From Candidatus Wolbachia massiliensis (GTDB taxonomy: Bacteria; Pseudomonadota; Alphaproteobacteria; Rickettsiales; Anaplasmataceae), in NCBI RefSeq assembly GCF_014771645.1, contig NZ_CP061738.1:662400-713272 (forward strand): a stretch of DNA of 50,873 nt, read 5' to 3'. How positions within the stretch are numbered: the first letter of the stretch is position 1; each line of letters begins with the position of its first letter. The position numbers and the translations under genes were made by a program. The notes beneath the pieces were generated by a model. That model had not been told where the DNA came from. It did no database searches and was given only the letters and a program-made list of their open reading frames with translations. This document shows positions 1-9,454 of this stretch, one piece after another.

Positions 1-310
1 CTACGCTGCTAAACAAGACAGGCTCAAGATCTTAAATTTTATTGCTATAGCAGCTGTTTCCGCGACACTATTCAATGCGCACGATTTAAAAGACTTTTAT
101 TTTACGTTTATTGAATTGCCAAAATTTCCCAAAACGAAAGTTGGAAAACATAGTTAAAAAGTGTTCTTTAAATATGCAAATGAAACTAGTGAAATGGAAT
201 TGGATAGGAAGTAATTAAAAAAGCATATGAATAGGTTCAATTGGTCGGAAAAAGAATTTATAGCCTACGAACAAGCGTATTCGTGATTGTCCTCGCTCAA
301 AAACTCGATT

Positions 311-469
311 GAAAAAGGCAGACACGAAGGTAGAGAAGAAGGCATCCTTATCGGTCAAGAAAAAGGCAGACATGAAGGTAGAGAAGAAGGCATCAAAATT
401 GGTGAGGAGATGGGTATTCAAATCGGTCAAGAAAAAGGCAGACATGAAGGTAGAGAAGAGTGTATCCTT
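311..469 (+). repeat. in-frame tandem repeat in the nuclease pseudogene tail
   Basis: Three copies of a roughly 33-bp core begin at 311, 359 and 431, each starting gaaaaaggcagacaygaagg and encoding EKGRHEGREEG. They are separated by spacers encoding ILIGQ or IKIGEEMGIQIGQ. The encoded tail is charged and 11-residue periodic, typical of the coiled C-terminus of this family. The third unit is cut by the IS. Confidence 0.8.
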
Positions 470-1430
470 AGACCTGCTGCGAAGTGGTACGTACTAATTT
501 CAGGATAAATTAGGTTAAAAAAGCAGTTGGCTAAAACCCATGCCTCAAATTCACGAGACCAGCTATTATGTTAAATCTCATGTTATATTTTTTCTGAAAG
601 TTGCGGTAAACGTACGACAAAATCTTGAATATTTTCAATTCTCGTATCTTATTTTCGACCCTCATTCTAAATGATGCCAACTCTCGGTTGTGCTCCTTTT
701 GCTCCTCAGTTAGTAGCTTTTTTCGGTATTTTTTGTATGGTATCACAACATTACTTTGCAACTTTTGCCATCCCTGATAGCCAGAATCAGCATGCTTTAT
801 ACTGTCCGTAGGCAGCAATTTCTCCTGTTTTCTTATCCGAAAATCGTGAATTTTCCCACGGTAAGATCTTGAAACCGATAGAATTTGCCCACTTTCTTCG
901 ATCACAATTTCTGTTTTCATAGTCGTCATTTTTTTCTTTCCTGAGTAAGATCTCTTACGTTTTTTGCTTTCTTTTGGCTGCTGTATCTGCTGTTCTGTAA
1001 CATCTGCCAGTACCTTCAAAATCCTCTCTGGAGTTAGGGTTCTGTCCTTTTTTATGGTAATTTTTTTGGCCAGTAGCGGCTCTATTTTCTTCAAAAGTCG
1101 GCAAATATTTGCATTATGTAAATTGAAAAGGCAGCCCAAAAATCTGTGGGTTATGTAGGTCCGATAATACAAAATTACGCACAGCATTTTATCTTCCAGC
1201 GTTGGTAATTTAGCAGTTCTTCCGTGGCGCTTTTTCTGTTTTTCAAGCTTTTCCCACTCTGGCCTTACTTTTTTAACAATTTTTTCGAATTCTTCTATTT
1301 TCAATCCCGTTATATCTCGAAAATTTCTTGGGTGTTTATTTACTTTATGGTAATTTAGACTCATTTTCCCTCACTTCTCATCCCTCTTTTTCTTACTTTA
1401 CCATCTTTTACACTATTTTGCAGCAAGTCT
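470..1430 (-). mobile_element. IS5-family-like insertion sequence, copy 1 (961 bp)
   Basis: The element carries one transposase gene on the minus strand. Its ends are imperfect terminal inverted repeats: AGACCTGCTGCGAAGTGGTA on the left and, read inward from the right, AGACTTGCTGCAAAATAGTG. It interrupts the nuclease pseudogene at a site otherwise reading ATCCTTATCGG (compare nt 344-354), leaving CTT on both sides, a 3-bp target duplication. An identical 961-bp copy lies at 13753-14713, and the start of a third lies at 50797. Confidence 0.93.
531..1364 (-). CDS. IS5-family DDE transposase (DDE_Tnp_4 type)
   Basis: A 277-residue transposase filling the IS. The N-terminal third (about 18-110) resembles the helix-turn-helix region of IS5-group transposases (FRDITGLKIEEFEKIVKKV). 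A DDE catalytic core follows: candidate acidic residues are the Asp in VLADVTEQQIQQP, the Asp in HADSGYQG and the Glu in RMRVENKIRELKIF, with the Y-(2)-R-(3)-E-like spacing of this superfamily. It is a single uninterrupted frame, unlike IS groups that need programmed frameshifting. The protein is identical to the copy at 13814-14647, so this element has moved recently and is probably active or was until lately. It catalyses cut-and-paste movement of its own element. Confidence 0.92.
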   Translation of the reverse strand: MSLNYHKVNKHPRNFRDITGLKIEEFEKIVKKVRPEWEKLEKQKKRHGRTAKLPTLEDKMLCVILYYRTYITHRFLGCLFNLHNANICRLLKKIEPLLAKKITIKKDRTLTPERILKVLADVTEQQIQQPKESKKRKRSYSGKKKMTTMKTEIVIEESGQILSVSRSYRGKIHDFRIRKQEKLLPTDSIKHADSGYQGWQKLQSNVVIPYKKYRKKLLTEEQKEHNRELASFRMRVENKIRELKIFKILSYVYRNFQKKYNMRFNIIAGLVNLRHGF

Positions 1431-1720
1431 CTTATCGGTCAAGAACGCGGCAAAGCGGAAGGGAGAAAAGAAGAAAAAATTGAAGTTGCAAAAAACCTAC
1501 TCAAGGCTAGCGTCTCTGTTGATATTATCTCACAAACAACCGGTTTTTCACACGATGAAATAATACAACTTCAGGAAGATAGCGCCCTGTGAATATTCAA
1601 AAAAGTGTATCAAGCAGAATTTTTTAATTCAGTTCGATTTTCAATCTACCAGGAAAAAAAATATCAAGTTAAGAAGGTCCAATTAGACAGAGCCATAGGC
1701 TGAAGTAATTTAAGAGCCCG

Positions 1721-1942
1721 GTGTCATTCCAGTGTTACGCGCAGAACTGTACGAACATTTGTTTTGCCAAGGTCAACAAACGGTGTCATGGAAGTACTGG
1801 CATCCAGTCTTTCTATAAAATGTTGTATTCTAACATAAAACAGCTACTTTTATACTCACCAATTTAATAAAATTCCTAGATCCCAGTGTCTGGCCTCCGG
1901 GTAGGCTCAAATTGCAATGTTCGTACAGTTGCGGGATGACGA
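1721..1942. repeat. long foldback intergenic repeat, copy 1 (degenerate)
   Basis: The gene-free stretch 1593-1968 is mostly this repeat. It opens with tcattccagtgttacgcgcag, then actgtacgaacatttgtttt and a ggtcaacaaacggtgtcat block, and closes with the reverse block (aatgttcgtacagttgcggg near 1915-1936). The middle (about 1800-1885) is the reverse complement of 29467-29550. It looks like a non-autonomous element with inverted ends. No coding potential was seen. Confidence 0.7.
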
Positions 1943-1968
1943 ATTTGTTGTTTTTCAAATGTATCCGT

Positions 1969-3207
1969 TCAGGCCGTGACTTTCGATTTAACCCAATGGT
2001 ATAACTTACTTATTTTACCATCTTGACCGAGCATTCCAGGATTATTTTTATAAAAAGTGTCAATTATTAGCTTTATAGAGCCTATAGCAGCAGAAAATAC
2101 TGGATTTTTATCGTATTCACCGTCAAGGCCACTGCACGATTCAGGACATCCAATACGGACTTGTTTATTGAATATATAGCTTGCAATCTCCTTCATGCTT
2201 GCCAACCGGCTAGTGCCACCTGTGATAACTACTTTATTAATCGGATCTTTCTGTTCACGAAATTGCTCTCTTATCAATTCAAGTATTTCTTCTACCCTTG
2301 GTCTTACGATGTCAACAAGCTCGGATTTAAGCACTTGAATTGGTTCATCATTTTCATTATTTTGTACTGTAATATATTCGTTCTCATCTATTGAAGTTAC
2401 AATGGTGCTACCATACAGTATTTTTATACGCTCTGCATGTTCTATGCTTGTGCATAGTCCATAAGCAATATCTCGAGTGATATGAACACCACCAACTGGA
2501 ATACTACTTGCATATACAAGTTTTCCTCTTTTGAAAATTCCAATTGCAGTACACCCCCCCCCAATATCAACAATAGCAGTTCCGAGCTCTTTTTCATCTT
2601 CACTCAGACAGGCAAGACCTGCAGAATATGCAGAAGCAATACAGCCGGCCATATTTATTCCACTATTACTAGTTATGCAATTTTCAATGTTGGTAAGCGC
2701 TGGACGCGAAGCGGTGACGACGTTAACATCAGCAGATAATCTTTTTCCATATAATCCACTGACCTCCTTTATATCTGTCATATCATCTAAGTGATATTTT
2801 AATGGTATATTGTGAATAATAATGTTCTCTTCAATATATTTCTCAAACGTTTGAAAAACTACACGTTTTATATCCCGGTCAGAAATTTCATGATTAGCTG
2901 CAATAATTTCATTGTGTACATTAAAAGATGAGATGCCGCATCCAGCAATGTTTACATATATCTGGTCTATTGTTTCTTCTGATACTTGTTCAGCTAAACC
3001 TACAGTTGATAAGATAGAGTAATTTGCATGTTTTACATCAATTATTGATCCACAGTTTACGCCTTCTGCAATCTTATAACCTACTCCTGTTATTTTATAG
3101 TTGCAATTACCACCAACTTTAACAATTAGACAGATAATCTTTGTTGTGCCTATGTCCAAAGCAGCAAAAACGTTTCTCTTTGGTTTTACTATTACTGCAG
3201 AGTACAT
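1969..3207 (-). CDS. ftsA: cell division protein FtsA
   Basis: A 412-residue actin-fold ATPase that tethers FtsZ filaments to the inner membrane at the division site. The first phosphate loop is visible as ALDIGTTKIICLI (about residues 16-28). A SHS2/1C-like region follows (about 85-165). The second phosphate loop is TAIVDIGGGCTAIGIF and the adenosine motif is VVITGGTSRL (about 330). Length is normal for FtsA. The last residues (LYHWVKSKVTA) are weakly amphipathic and may be the membrane-targeting helix, though this is less clear than in enterics. It stands alone on the minus strand, divergent from def, with a 134-bp shared upstream region; ftsQ and ftsZ are not adjacent. ATG start is clear. 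Confidence 0.95.
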   Translation of the reverse strand: MYSAVIVKPKRNVFAALDIGTTKIICLIVKVGGNCNYKITGVGYKIAEGVNCGSIIDVKHANYSILSTVGLAEQVSEETIDQIYVNIAGCGISSFNVHNEIIAANHEISDRDIKRVVFQTFEKYIEENIIIHNIPLKYHLDDMTDIKEVSGLYGKRLSADVNVVTASRPALTNIENCITSNSGINMAGCIASAYSAGLACLSEDEKELGTAIVDIGGGCTAIGIFKRGKLVYASSIPVGGVHITRDIAYGLCTSIEHAERIKILYGSTIVTSIDENEYITVQNNENDEPIQVLKSELVDIVRPRVEEILELIREQFREQKDPINKVVITGGTSRLASMKEIASYIFNKQVRIGCPESCSGLDGEYDKNPVFSAAIGSIKLIIDTFYKNNPGMLGQDGKISKLYHWVKSKVTA

Positions 3208-3341
3208 TAGTTGACCTTATTACACAATCTCATTTAAATTGTAGCTTATCTTTAATAATTTATATTTCTATTATAAGAATACAGCAACATTTTAATATAT
3301 ACCTGGACAAAGGAAAAAATGAAACATAGAATTGTAATTTT

Positions 3342-3881
3342 ATGTCCAAATTACCAATTGTAATTGCCCCCGATGAAAGGTTAACCACACGCGCCAGTGA
3401 AGTAACAGATATAAACGATAAAGTTAAAGAATTAGTAAACGACATGTTTGAAACTATGTACGACGCAGATGGTCTTGGTCTTGCTGCAGTGCAAGTTGGG
3501 GTGCTAAAGAGGGTTTTTGTTATGGACATTCAGCCAGAAAAAATTGAAGCTGGACCAGCTGGGTATGAATCGGTTGGCAAATTTTACATGATTAATCCTG
3601 AAATTACAGAATTATCTGATGAACAAGTAGTACTCAAAGAAGGGTGTCTATCAATCCCAGAACAAAGCCATGAGATTAGGCGCCCAAAATATTTAACTGT
3701 GAAATATAAAGACTTAAATAACGAAGAACAAATGCTAAAAGCTAGTGGTTGGCTTGCAAGGTGTATTCAACATGAATTGGATCACTTAAATGGTATATTA
3801 TATATTAGACATTTGTCTAAATTGAAGTATGGTATAGCTATGAAAAAAGCACAAAAGGTTAAAAAGCGCTATGAGGGATGA
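3342..3881 (+). CDS. def: peptide deformylase
   Basis: A 179-residue metalloenzyme that removes the formyl group from the N-terminal methionine of new proteins. All three family motifs are present: GLGLAAVQ (residues 44-51), EGCLSIP with the metal-ligand Cys102, and QHELDHLNG with His144 and His148. The family uses Fe2+ or another divalent metal. A small insert between motifs 1 and 2 (about 66-78) is common in alphaproteobacterial forms. It overlaps the following glycosylase gene by 11 bp, implying one transcript. Its partner formyltransferase fmt is in the same window at 30.6-31.5 kb but not linked, whereas many bacteria keep def and fmt together. Confidence 0.96.
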   Translation: MSKLPIVIAPDERLTTRASEVTDINDKVKELVNDMFETMYDADGLGLAAVQVGVLKRVFVMDIQPEKIEAGPAGYESVGKFYMINPEITELSDEQVVLKEGCLSIPEQSHEIRRPKYLTVKYKDLNNEEQMLKASGWLARCIQHELDHLNGILYIRHLSKLKYGIAMKKAQKVKKRYEG

Positions 3882-4662
3882 AGATCTAGAATTATTAAAA
3901 TTTTACCATGAAGTGGGCGTTGATTGTACGCTTACAGAAGGTGAAGAAAAAAAAGAAGCAGCAATCAAAGAAGATAGCGGGCTTGCACAGCCCTCTATCA
4001 TCCAACAGAAAAAAGAACAGCAATCTATGTTTCCAAGTGACTGGATAATTGAGGCAAGAAAACTTGCAAGCAAATGCAATAGTGTGGATGAGCTGAGGGA
4101 CGCAGTTAAGTCATTCGAAGGTTGTGAGATAAAAAAAACCGCAACCAATACTGTTTTTTCCGATGGTAATCCAAACGCAAAAATTATGCTTGTTGGTGAA
4201 GCTCCAGGAGCAAATGAAGATATTCAGGGTATACCATTTTGTGGTGCAAGCGGAATGTTGCTCGATAAGATGCTCGGTGCAATAAACCTTGATCGCACTA
4301 AAGTATATATAAGTAATACTGTATTTTGGCGTCCACCAGGTAATAGAAAACCAACCGACCTAGAGCTTGATATGTGCAGACCATTTGTCGAAAAACATAT
4401 TGCATTAGTTTCACCACAGATTCTAATTTTGGTCGGTGGAATTGCATGTTATAGCCTTCTTGATAATACAAAAACCATATCAACTTTACGTGGCAAATTT
4501 CATACGTATACTAACCAATACTTATCTCATGCAATTACTACATCTGCTATATTTCATCCAGCGTACCTACTTCGTCAGCCGATGCAAAAACGTTTAGCCT
4601 GGGAAGATTTAAAGAAGATTAGGGAGTATCTTAATAACACCCATAACTGTACGGACGTTTAA
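3871..4662 (+). CDS. uracil-DNA glycosylase, family 4 / SPO1 polymerase-like
   Basis: A 263-residue protein of the uracil-DNA glycosylase superfamily, removing uracil from DNA in base excision repair. The catalytic motif is LVGEAPGANEDIQGIPFCGASG (about residues 108-129), matching the GEAPG..ED..G.PFVG.AG signature of iron-sulfur family-4 enzymes. The second motif is HPAYLLRQ near 230. An upstream GCEIKKTATNTVFSDGNP block fits the family, but with fewer cysteines than the usual CPL..T form, so cluster ligation is uncertain. The first 60 residues are a low-complexity extension. The last codons (nt 4648-4662) resemble the ctgtacgaacatt core of the intergenic repeats, so the stop may derive from a repeat insertion. 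It overlaps def by 11 bp. Confidence 0.87.
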   Translation: MRDEDLELLKFYHEVGVDCTLTEGEEKKEAAIKEDSGLAQPSIIQQKKEQQSMFPSDWIIEARKLASKCNSVDELRDAVKSFEGCEIKKTATNTVFSDGNPNAKIMLVGEAPGANEDIQGIPFCGASGMLLDKMLGAINLDRTKVYISNTVFWRPPGNRKPTDLELDMCRPFVEKHIALVSPQILILVGGIACYSLLDNTKTISTLRGKFHTYTNQYLSHAITTSAIFHPAYLLRQPMQKRLAWEDLKKIREYLNNTHNCTDV

Positions 4663-4771
4663 TCTGCTTTTTGGTAGTCTTCTTCTCCAAGGTACCTCTT
4701 ATCACACATTGATTACGCAAGAGATCTATTATAATTTAAGGGATTCATTGAAACTTTAAAGTCATTTAATG

Positions 4772-4799
4772 TTGACGCTATATGCTTAAGTGTTAAAAT
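4772..4799 (+). promoter_or_regulatory. candidate sigma-70 promoter before the 4826 gene and nuoG
   Basis: TTGACG (4772-4777) and TAAAAT (4794-4799) are separated by 16 bp. They lie 27 bp before the ATG at 4826, which has an AGGAG ribosome site at 4816-4820. This would start the 4826-nuoG-nuoH-hemB transcript. By sequence only. Confidence 0.5.
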
Positions 4800-4825
4800 A
4801 AAATGAGAAGTTTTTAGGAGTTTAT

Positions 4826-5038
4826 ATGGCAGCAGGTGGAAAAGCGAAAACAGCTAGTAAAAATAACCCTACTCAGCGTAAGAAAGCTGAGCAAAAGATG
4901 TACAAAGATAAGCCCGTAAAGCCAGTGAGATATATAGATCGTGACTTGCGTATGAACTATATGTCTGCTCAATATGATAACGGTGATCTGGTTGCAGATG
5001 AGGTAAGTGGTAACCCTATAAAGTGGGAAGCTGTGTAA
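4826..5038 (+). CDS. small conserved hypothetical protein
   Basis: A 70-residue protein I do not recognise by family. The first 35 residues are very basic (KAKTASKNNPTQRKKAEQK) and probably disordered. The second half is more structured (VRYIDRDLRMNYMSAQYDNGD). There is no signal peptide, membrane segment or metal motif. It is likely a real gene because it has a good AGGAG ribosome site six bases before ATG, a plausible promoter, and tight coupling to nuoG, which starts at or just before its stop. The context suggests a link with complex I or nucleic-acid binding, but neither is shown. Confidence 0.8.
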   Translation: MAAGGKAKTASKNNPTQRKKAEQKMYKDKPVKPVRYIDRDLRMNYMSAQYDNGDLVADEVSGNPIKWEAV

Positions 5039-5043
5039 CAGTT

Positions 5044-7092
5044 GTGGTAAGAGTTACTATTAATTCTAAAGAATGTGAAGTAGAGCCTGGACTCACTATA
5101 ATTCAAGCTTGTGAAGCCGTGGGTGTTGAAATTCCACGCTTTTGTTATCACGAGCGTTTAGCAATTGCTGGCAACTGCAGAATGTGTTTGGTTGAAGTAG
5201 AAGGTGGACCTCCCAAGCCAGTAGCATCTTGTGCAATGCCAGTTGCAGAGGGTATGGTTATTCATACCGATACCCCAAAAGTCAAAAAGGCACGTGAGGG
5301 CGTACTTGAGTTTTTACTGATTAATCATCCGCTTGATTGCCCAATTTGCGATCAAGGCGGCGAGTGCGATTTGCAAGATATAACGATGGCCTATGGAAAA
5401 GGAACAAGTAGGCTTGACGAGCATAAGAGAGCTGTGCCAAAAAAACATTTCGGACCGCTTATTGAAACTGCGATGAACCGGTGCATTCATTGCACTAGAT
5501 GTGTTAGATTTTTGTCCGATGTTGCAGGTACAAACGAACTTGGAGGGATTGGAAGGGGAGAAAACGTAGAGATCAGCACTTACATAAAAAGACACATTAG
5601 TTCTGAATTGTCTGGAAATATTATAGATCTTTGTCCTGTGGGAGCTTTAACCTCAAAACCCTATTCCTTTACAGCACGTCCATGGGAGTTATCGCATTGT
5701 GAGACTATAGATGTACTTGACGCTGTGGGGAGTAGCATTAGGGTTGATTACCGTGGTCCTGAGGTTATGCGAATATTGCCACGACTCAACGAAGAAGTGA
5801 ATGAAGAATGGATATCAGATAAAACTCGTTTTGCTTATGATGGATTGAAAGTACAACGTCTTGACCAACCTTACGTAAAGAAAGACGGCAAATTAGTTCC
5901 AGTAGATTGGAATGAAGCACTAACTGTAGCTGCAAAAAAATTAAAGAACACAAAATCAAGCAAAATAGCTGCAATTGCAGGTGATCTAGCAGATTGTGAA
6001 TCTATGTTTTTGCTGAAAGAAATGATGCAGAAGCTTGGTTCAGCAAATATGGATTGCAGACAGGATGGAGCAAAGCTTATACCAAACAATCGTGGATCAT
6101 ATGTGTTCAACACCACTATTGAGGGTATAGAAAATGCAGATTTATGCCTGCTCATAAACACAAATCCCAAAGTAGAAGCACCGATTATCAATGCGCGCAT
6201 AAGAAAAAGATATTTACAAGGTAATTTTCCTATTGCAAGCATCGGTCCTGACGTTCAGTATTTATACCATGTTGAAAAGTTGGGCGACAACCCTGGCATT
6301 TTAAATAAAATAGCAAAAGGGAGTCACAAGTTTTGCAAGCTGCTAAGCACTGCTCAGAACCCTATGCTTATTATTGGTCAAGATGCATTAATAAGAGATG
6401 ATTCCGAATCAATTTTAGCTCTAGTTGGCACAATTGCAGAAAAATTTAACATGGTAAGAGACGACTGGAATGGCTTTAACGTACTGCATAAAGCTGCAGC
6501 AAGGGTTGGTGGATTAGATATTGGATTTGTCCCTAAAAAAGATGGAAAAGACATTAACCAAATACTGAAGCAGGCAGAAAGCGGTGAGATGGAGGTTGTT
6601 TATCTTCTTGATGCAGATGAAATTGATACATTAAAATTAGAAAATGCATTTGTGATTTATCAAGGTCATCATGGCGATCAAGGTGCACATATAGCAGATG
6701 TTATCTTACCTGGAGCTGCATACACAGAGAAATACGCAACTTATGTGAATACTGAAGGGCGAGTGCAGAGAACGAATTTAGCTGTATCTCCTCCTGGTGA
6801 AGCAAAGGAGGATTGGTTAATTATTAAGAATTTATCTCAATATTTGGGCCTCTCCTTACCATATGATGGTTTATTTGACGTGAGAAAAAAATTGGATACC
6901 ATTGGTCTACAGTTTAGAAATGCTGATCAAGTGGTAAAAAATAAATGGGTGCCTATTACCTGTGATGAGATAAAATTAAGTAGTACACCCTTCTCGCTAG
7001 AGGAGTGCAATTTTTACATGACAGATTCAATAAGCCGCTCTTCAAAAATAATGGCAGATTGTACTAAAGCTTTTTATGAATACGCTAGTTAA
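5044..7092 (+). CDS. nuoG: NADH-quinone oxidoreductase subunit G
   Basis: The large iron-sulfur subunit of complex I, in the peripheral arm at the cytoplasmic face of the inner membrane. Cluster ligands are visible near the N-terminus: [17 protein letters not shown] (2Fe-2S), [14 protein letters not shown] with an upstream His (N5), then [11 protein letters not shown] and a later CPVGAL (4Fe-4S). A molybdopterin-oxidoreductase-like domain follows. I place the start at GTG 5044 ([13 protein letters not shown]), which aligns with alphaproteobacterial NuoG. An in-frame GTG at 5023 would add seven residues and overlap the upstream gene. The protein has about 682 residues, the shorter mitochondrial/alphaproteobacterial length. 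It overlaps nuoH by 17 bp. nuoE, nuoF and nuoI are not in the window. Confidence 0.96.
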   Translation: MVRVTINSKECEVEPGLTIIQACEAVGVEIPRFCYHERLAIAGNCRMCLVEVEGGPPKPVASCAMPVAEGMVIHTDTPKVKKAREGVLEFLLINHPLDCPICDQGGECDLQDITMAYGKGTSRLDEHKRAVPKKHFGPLIETAMNRCIHCTRCVRFLSDVAGTNELGGIGRGENVEISTYIKRHISSELSGNIIDLCPVGALTSKPYSFTARPWELSHCETIDVLDAVGSSIRVDYRGPEVMRILPRLNEEVNEEWISDKTRFAYDGLKVQRLDQPYVKKDGKLVPVDWNEALTVAAKKLKNTKSSKIAAIAGDLADCESMFLLKEMMQKLGSANMDCRQDGAKLIPNNRGSYVFNTTIEGIENADLCLLINTNPKVEAPIINARIRKRYLQGNFPIASIGPDVQYLYHVEKLGDNPGILNKIAKGSHKFCKLLSTAQNPMLIIGQDALIRDDSESILALVGTIAEKFNMVRDDWNGFNVLHKAAARVGGLDIGFVPKKDGKDINQILKQAESGEMEVVYLLDADEIDTLKLENAFVIYQGHHGDQGAHIADVILPGAAYTEKYATYVNTEGRVQRTNLAVSPPGEAKEDWLIIKNLSQYLGLSLPYDGLFDVRKKLDTIGLQFRNADQVVKNKWVPITCDEIKLSSTPFSLEECNFYMTDSISRSSKIMADCTKAFYEYAS

Positions 7093-8104
7093 CATTTTGT
7101 TTATTTTAGTACCGCTACTGCTTTCAGTTGCGTATTTGGTGTACTTTGAGCGCAAAGTTATTGGCGCAATTCAATTGAGACATGGTCCAAGTGTAGTTGG
7201 ACCTTTTGGGCTATTACAGCCATTTGCAGATGCTATTAAGTTAATAATCAAAGAACCGATAATACCATTCAGAGCAAACACTATACTATTCATTATGGCT
7301 CCGATGCTTACCTTCATTTTAGCACTAATCGCCTGGGCAGTGATACCATTTGGTGCTGAAGTAATTACAAACAATGGACAACAGATAGTAATTCCTAAGG
7401 TAATAGCAAATATTAATGTTGGGGTGCTCTATGTTCTAGCTATATCCTCTCTAGGAATATATGGCATTATTATCGCAGGGTGGTCAAGTAATTCTAACTA
7501 TGCATTTCTTGGCGCTATAAGGTCAGCTGCTCAAATGATTTCATACGAAGTTTCGATAGGCTTAATAGTTGCCACAATTGTTATTACAACTGGCACGTTA
7601 AACCTTGGAGAAATGGTAGTAATGAAGCATAATATGCCATTTTGGGTTGACTTGTTGATGATACCTATGGGAGTAGTATTTTTTATTTCTCTTCTTGCAG
7701 AAACTAACCGTCACCCATTTGATTTACCAGAAGCCGAAGCAGAGCTTGTCTCTGGGTATAATGTTGAATATTCATCGATGCCTTTTGCTCTCTTCTTTTT
7801 GGGAGAGTATGCAAACATGATCTTAGCAAGCGCTATGGTGACGATATTTTTCCTAGGAGGATGGTATCCTCCACTAGAGCTGGGTTTGCTGTATAAAATT
7901 CCAGGTTTAATTTGGTTCATTTTAAAGATAGTTCTACTATTATTCATATTTATTTGGGTCAGAGCAACGATACCCCGTTATCGATACGATCAACTAATGC
8001 GTCTTGGTTGGAAAGTGTTTTTGCCGATATCGGTACTGTGGGTAATACTCATTTCAGGAGTGCTACTCTTTACTGGAAACTTGCCAGGAGGATCGAGTGT
8101 TTAA
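7076..8104 (+). CDS. nuoH: NADH-quinone oxidoreductase subunit H
   Basis: A 342-residue integral membrane subunit of complex I, at the junction of the peripheral and membrane arms, where it forms much of the quinone pocket. Conserved signatures are the N-terminal [20 protein letters not shown] (about 23-42) and the loop [20 protein letters not shown] (about 203-222), which carries acidic residues needed for quinone reduction. About eight hydrophobic helices are visible. It overlaps nuoG by 17 bp upstream and hemB by 8 bp downstream, so the genes are co-transcribed and probably translationally coupled. Confidence 0.97.
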   Translation: MNTLVNILFILVPLLLSVAYLVYFERKVIGAIQLRHGPSVVGPFGLLQPFADAIKLIIKEPIIPFRANTILFIMAPMLTFILALIAWAVIPFGAEVITNNGQQIVIPKVIANINVGVLYVLAISSLGIYGIIIAGWSSNSNYAFLGAIRSAAQMISYEVSIGLIVATIVITTGTLNLGEMVVMKHNMPFWVDLLMIPMGVVFFISLLAETNRHPFDLPEAEAELVSGYNVEYSSMPFALFFLGEYANMILASAMVTIFFLGGWYPPLELGLLYKIPGLIWFILKIVLLLFIFIWVRATIPRYRYDQLMRLGWKVFLPISVLWVILISGVLLFTGNLPGGSSV

Positions 8105-9101
8105 TTTTTCAAACACGAGACTAAGGCGTAGGCGCTCAGGCAGATGGATTCGCAATTTAACAAGTGAAAGTGCTTTATCAGTAAATGACTTGATCTTTCC
8201 TTTGTTTGTTCATAACAGAGAAGAAATAACTGAACCAATTCCTGGCTTACCTGACATAAAATGTTATTCAATAGATGGATTAGTTTCCATAGCTCGGGAA
8301 GCTAAGGATTTAGGAATTAATGCTGTTGCAATTTTTCCTGTAGTTGATAGCAAATTAAAATCTCAAAATGCTGAGGAAGCATATAATTTTGATAATTTAA
8401 TCTGCAAAGCAATCCGTGCTGTAAAATCAAAGATACCTGACATTGGTATTATTGCAGATGTTGCACTTGATCCATACACTACTCATGGTCATGACGGCAT
8501 TTTAAAAAGCGATCAGATAGATGTGGAAAACGATGAAACCGTGTCAGTATTGTGTAAGCAAGCGCTTGCCCTAGCAAAAGCGGGGTGTAACATAGTTGCC
8601 CCTTCTGATATGATGGATGGTAGAATAGGAAAAATAAGAAAAGCGTTGGATGATAATAATTTTCAGGATATATCAGTATTGTCTTATGCGGTAAAATATT
8701 GTTCCAGTTTTTATGCACCATTTAGACAAGTTGTTGGCTCATGTGGACTATCAAATTTTATAGATAAAAGTGGCTATCAGATGGATTATAGGAATGCAAG
8801 AGAGGCAATTTGCGAAATCGAGATGGATATAAACGAAGGCGCAGATTTTATTATGATAAAACCAGGTATGCCGTACTTGGATGTAATAAAAACAGCAAGT
8901 GATAAGTTCAATTTTCCAATTTTTGCTTACCAAGTAAGCGGTGAATACGCAATGATAAAAGCAGCAACAAACAATGGCTGGCTAGATTATGACAAAGTAA
9001 TTTACGAGTCTTTAATTAGCTTTAAACGTGCAGGTGCAAGTGTAATACTCACTTACGCTGCACTTGATATTGCAAAAAATTTAAGTGCATCAGCCCTATA
9101 A
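8097..9101 (+). CDS. hemB: delta-aminolevulinic acid dehydratase (porphobilinogen synthase)
   Basis: A 334-residue enzyme joining two 5-aminolevulinate molecules into porphobilinogen for heme synthesis. The two Schiff-base lysines are K200 ([15 protein letters not shown]) and K255 ([12 protein letters not shown]). The [13 protein letters not shown] block is also conserved. The metal site reads [14 protein letters not shown] rather than the cysteine triad of zinc enzymes, so by family knowledge this is the magnesium-type enzyme. The start is GTG at 8097, overlapping nuoH by 8 bp. The arginine-rich N-terminus (RLRRRRSG) is typical of alphaproteobacterial HemB. A strong hairpin follows the stop. 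Confidence 0.97.
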   Translation: MFNFSNTRLRRRRSGRWIRNLTSESALSVNDLIFPLFVHNREEITEPIPGLPDIKCYSIDGLVSIAREAKDLGINAVAIFPVVDSKLKSQNAEEAYNFDNLICKAIRAVKSKIPDIGIIADVALDPYTTHGHDGILKSDQIDVENDETVSVLCKQALALAKAGCNIVAPSDMMDGRIGKIRKALDDNNFQDISVLSYAVKYCSSFYAPFRQVVGSCGLSNFIDKSGYQMDYRNAREAICEIEMDINEGADFIMIKPGMPYLDVIKTASDKFNFPIFAYQVSGEYAMIKAATNNGWLDYDKVIYESLISFKRAGASVILTYAALDIAKNLSASAL

Positions 9102-9112
9102 AAAAGTTTATT

Positions 9113-9160
9113 TGTATCTGTCCGGCATAGGACAGATACACCATTGGTGCTGGCTTTTTT
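9113..9160 (+). terminator. hairpin downstream of hemB with a following T-run
   Basis: A perfect 11-bp stem, TGTATCTGTCC (9113-9123) with GGACAGATACA (9130-9140), has a 6-base loop. Fourteen bases follow, then a run of six T (9155-9160). The T-run is not directly against the stem, so it is an atypical terminator. The segment cattggtgctggctttttt (9142-9160) recurs at 9522-9540 as the right arm of a canonical terminator. Confidence 0.5.
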
Positions 9161-9168
9161 ACATTAGA

Positions 9169-9375
9169 CTACCTGCTGTCTGTCCTTTTAGAATCAGGTT
9201 GCTGCGCATCTACATTCTTTTGCATTCCAGTCTGTTTTACATCAGTCTGATACAGCTCCTAGCTATATCAGAAACCTTGCCCAAAACACTCCCAAGAGCC
9301 CCACCGGTGAGCGCAAGCCAACAATAAGACCAGATGCTACTAAAATAGGCCCAGAATCATTCCTGTCTGTTTCCA
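9169..9375 (-). pseudogene. fragment of a small membrane or secreted protein gene
   Basis: Read on the minus strand, the segment encodes ETDRNDSGPILVASGLIVGL followed by RSPVGLLGV, a hydrophobic stretch. After a frame change it encodes LYQTDVKQTGMQKNVDAQQP and then DSKRTDSR, with a stop at 9169-9171. The two halves are joined only by a frameshift, an in-frame stop lies just upstream, and no start is visible. It looks like the eroded C-terminus of a lineage-specific protein with one membrane segment and a polar tail. The parent family is unknown to me. It lies between two copies of the cattggtgctggctttttt sequence, which suggests a deletion or insertion event. Confidence 0.35.
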
Positions 9376-9454
9376 ATCAATTCTTATAATATTACCTCAT
9401 AAACTATATAATTTAAAATATATGGCACAAAAAAGCAATACCCTCCTTTTTCAC

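Larger units (their letters stand above)
1..1592 (+). pseudogene. Rpn-family (PD-(D/E)XK nuclease / transposase-like) pseudogene, split by an IS
   Basis: A decayed gene entering from the left edge. Recognisable blocks in order are HDLKDFYFTFIELPKFPKTK (about nt 85-145), FFKYANETSEMELDR (about 162-215), NWSEKEFIAYEQAYS (about 238-285), a repetitive GRHEGREEG-rich tail (311-469) and, beyond the inserted element, an AKNLLKA..DIISQTT..EIIQLQ C-terminus stopping at 1590-1592. These match the Rpn / TIGR01784-type recombination-promoting nuclease family abundant in Wolbachia. Frameshifts and stops separate the blocks (for example after KVGKHS and AYS), and the IS at 470-1430 cuts the tail. The catalytic N-terminus lies outside the window. 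A near-identical inverted copy with the same lesions lies at 9613-10403. Certainly non-functional as a full protein; the family name is by motif recognition. Confidence 0.8.

Noticed and set aside
964-1158. Plus-strand frame inside the IS, also at 14247-14441
   Set aside because: Antisense to the transposase and identical only because the IS copies are identical.
1721-1942. CRISPR array in repeat-rich intergenic DNA
   Set aside because: Repeats are palindromic foldbacks of differing size, not regularly spaced identical units with unique spacers; no cas genes.
2482-2794. Plus-strand frames inside ftsA
   Set aside because: Shadows of a clearly conserved minus-strand gene; low-complexity Ser/Thr/Ile-rich products without ribosome sites.
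9085-9327. 80-residue plus-strand frame after hemB
   Set aside because: Runs through a hairpin and repeat DNA, has no ribosome site, and overlaps a better minus-strand pseudogene reading.
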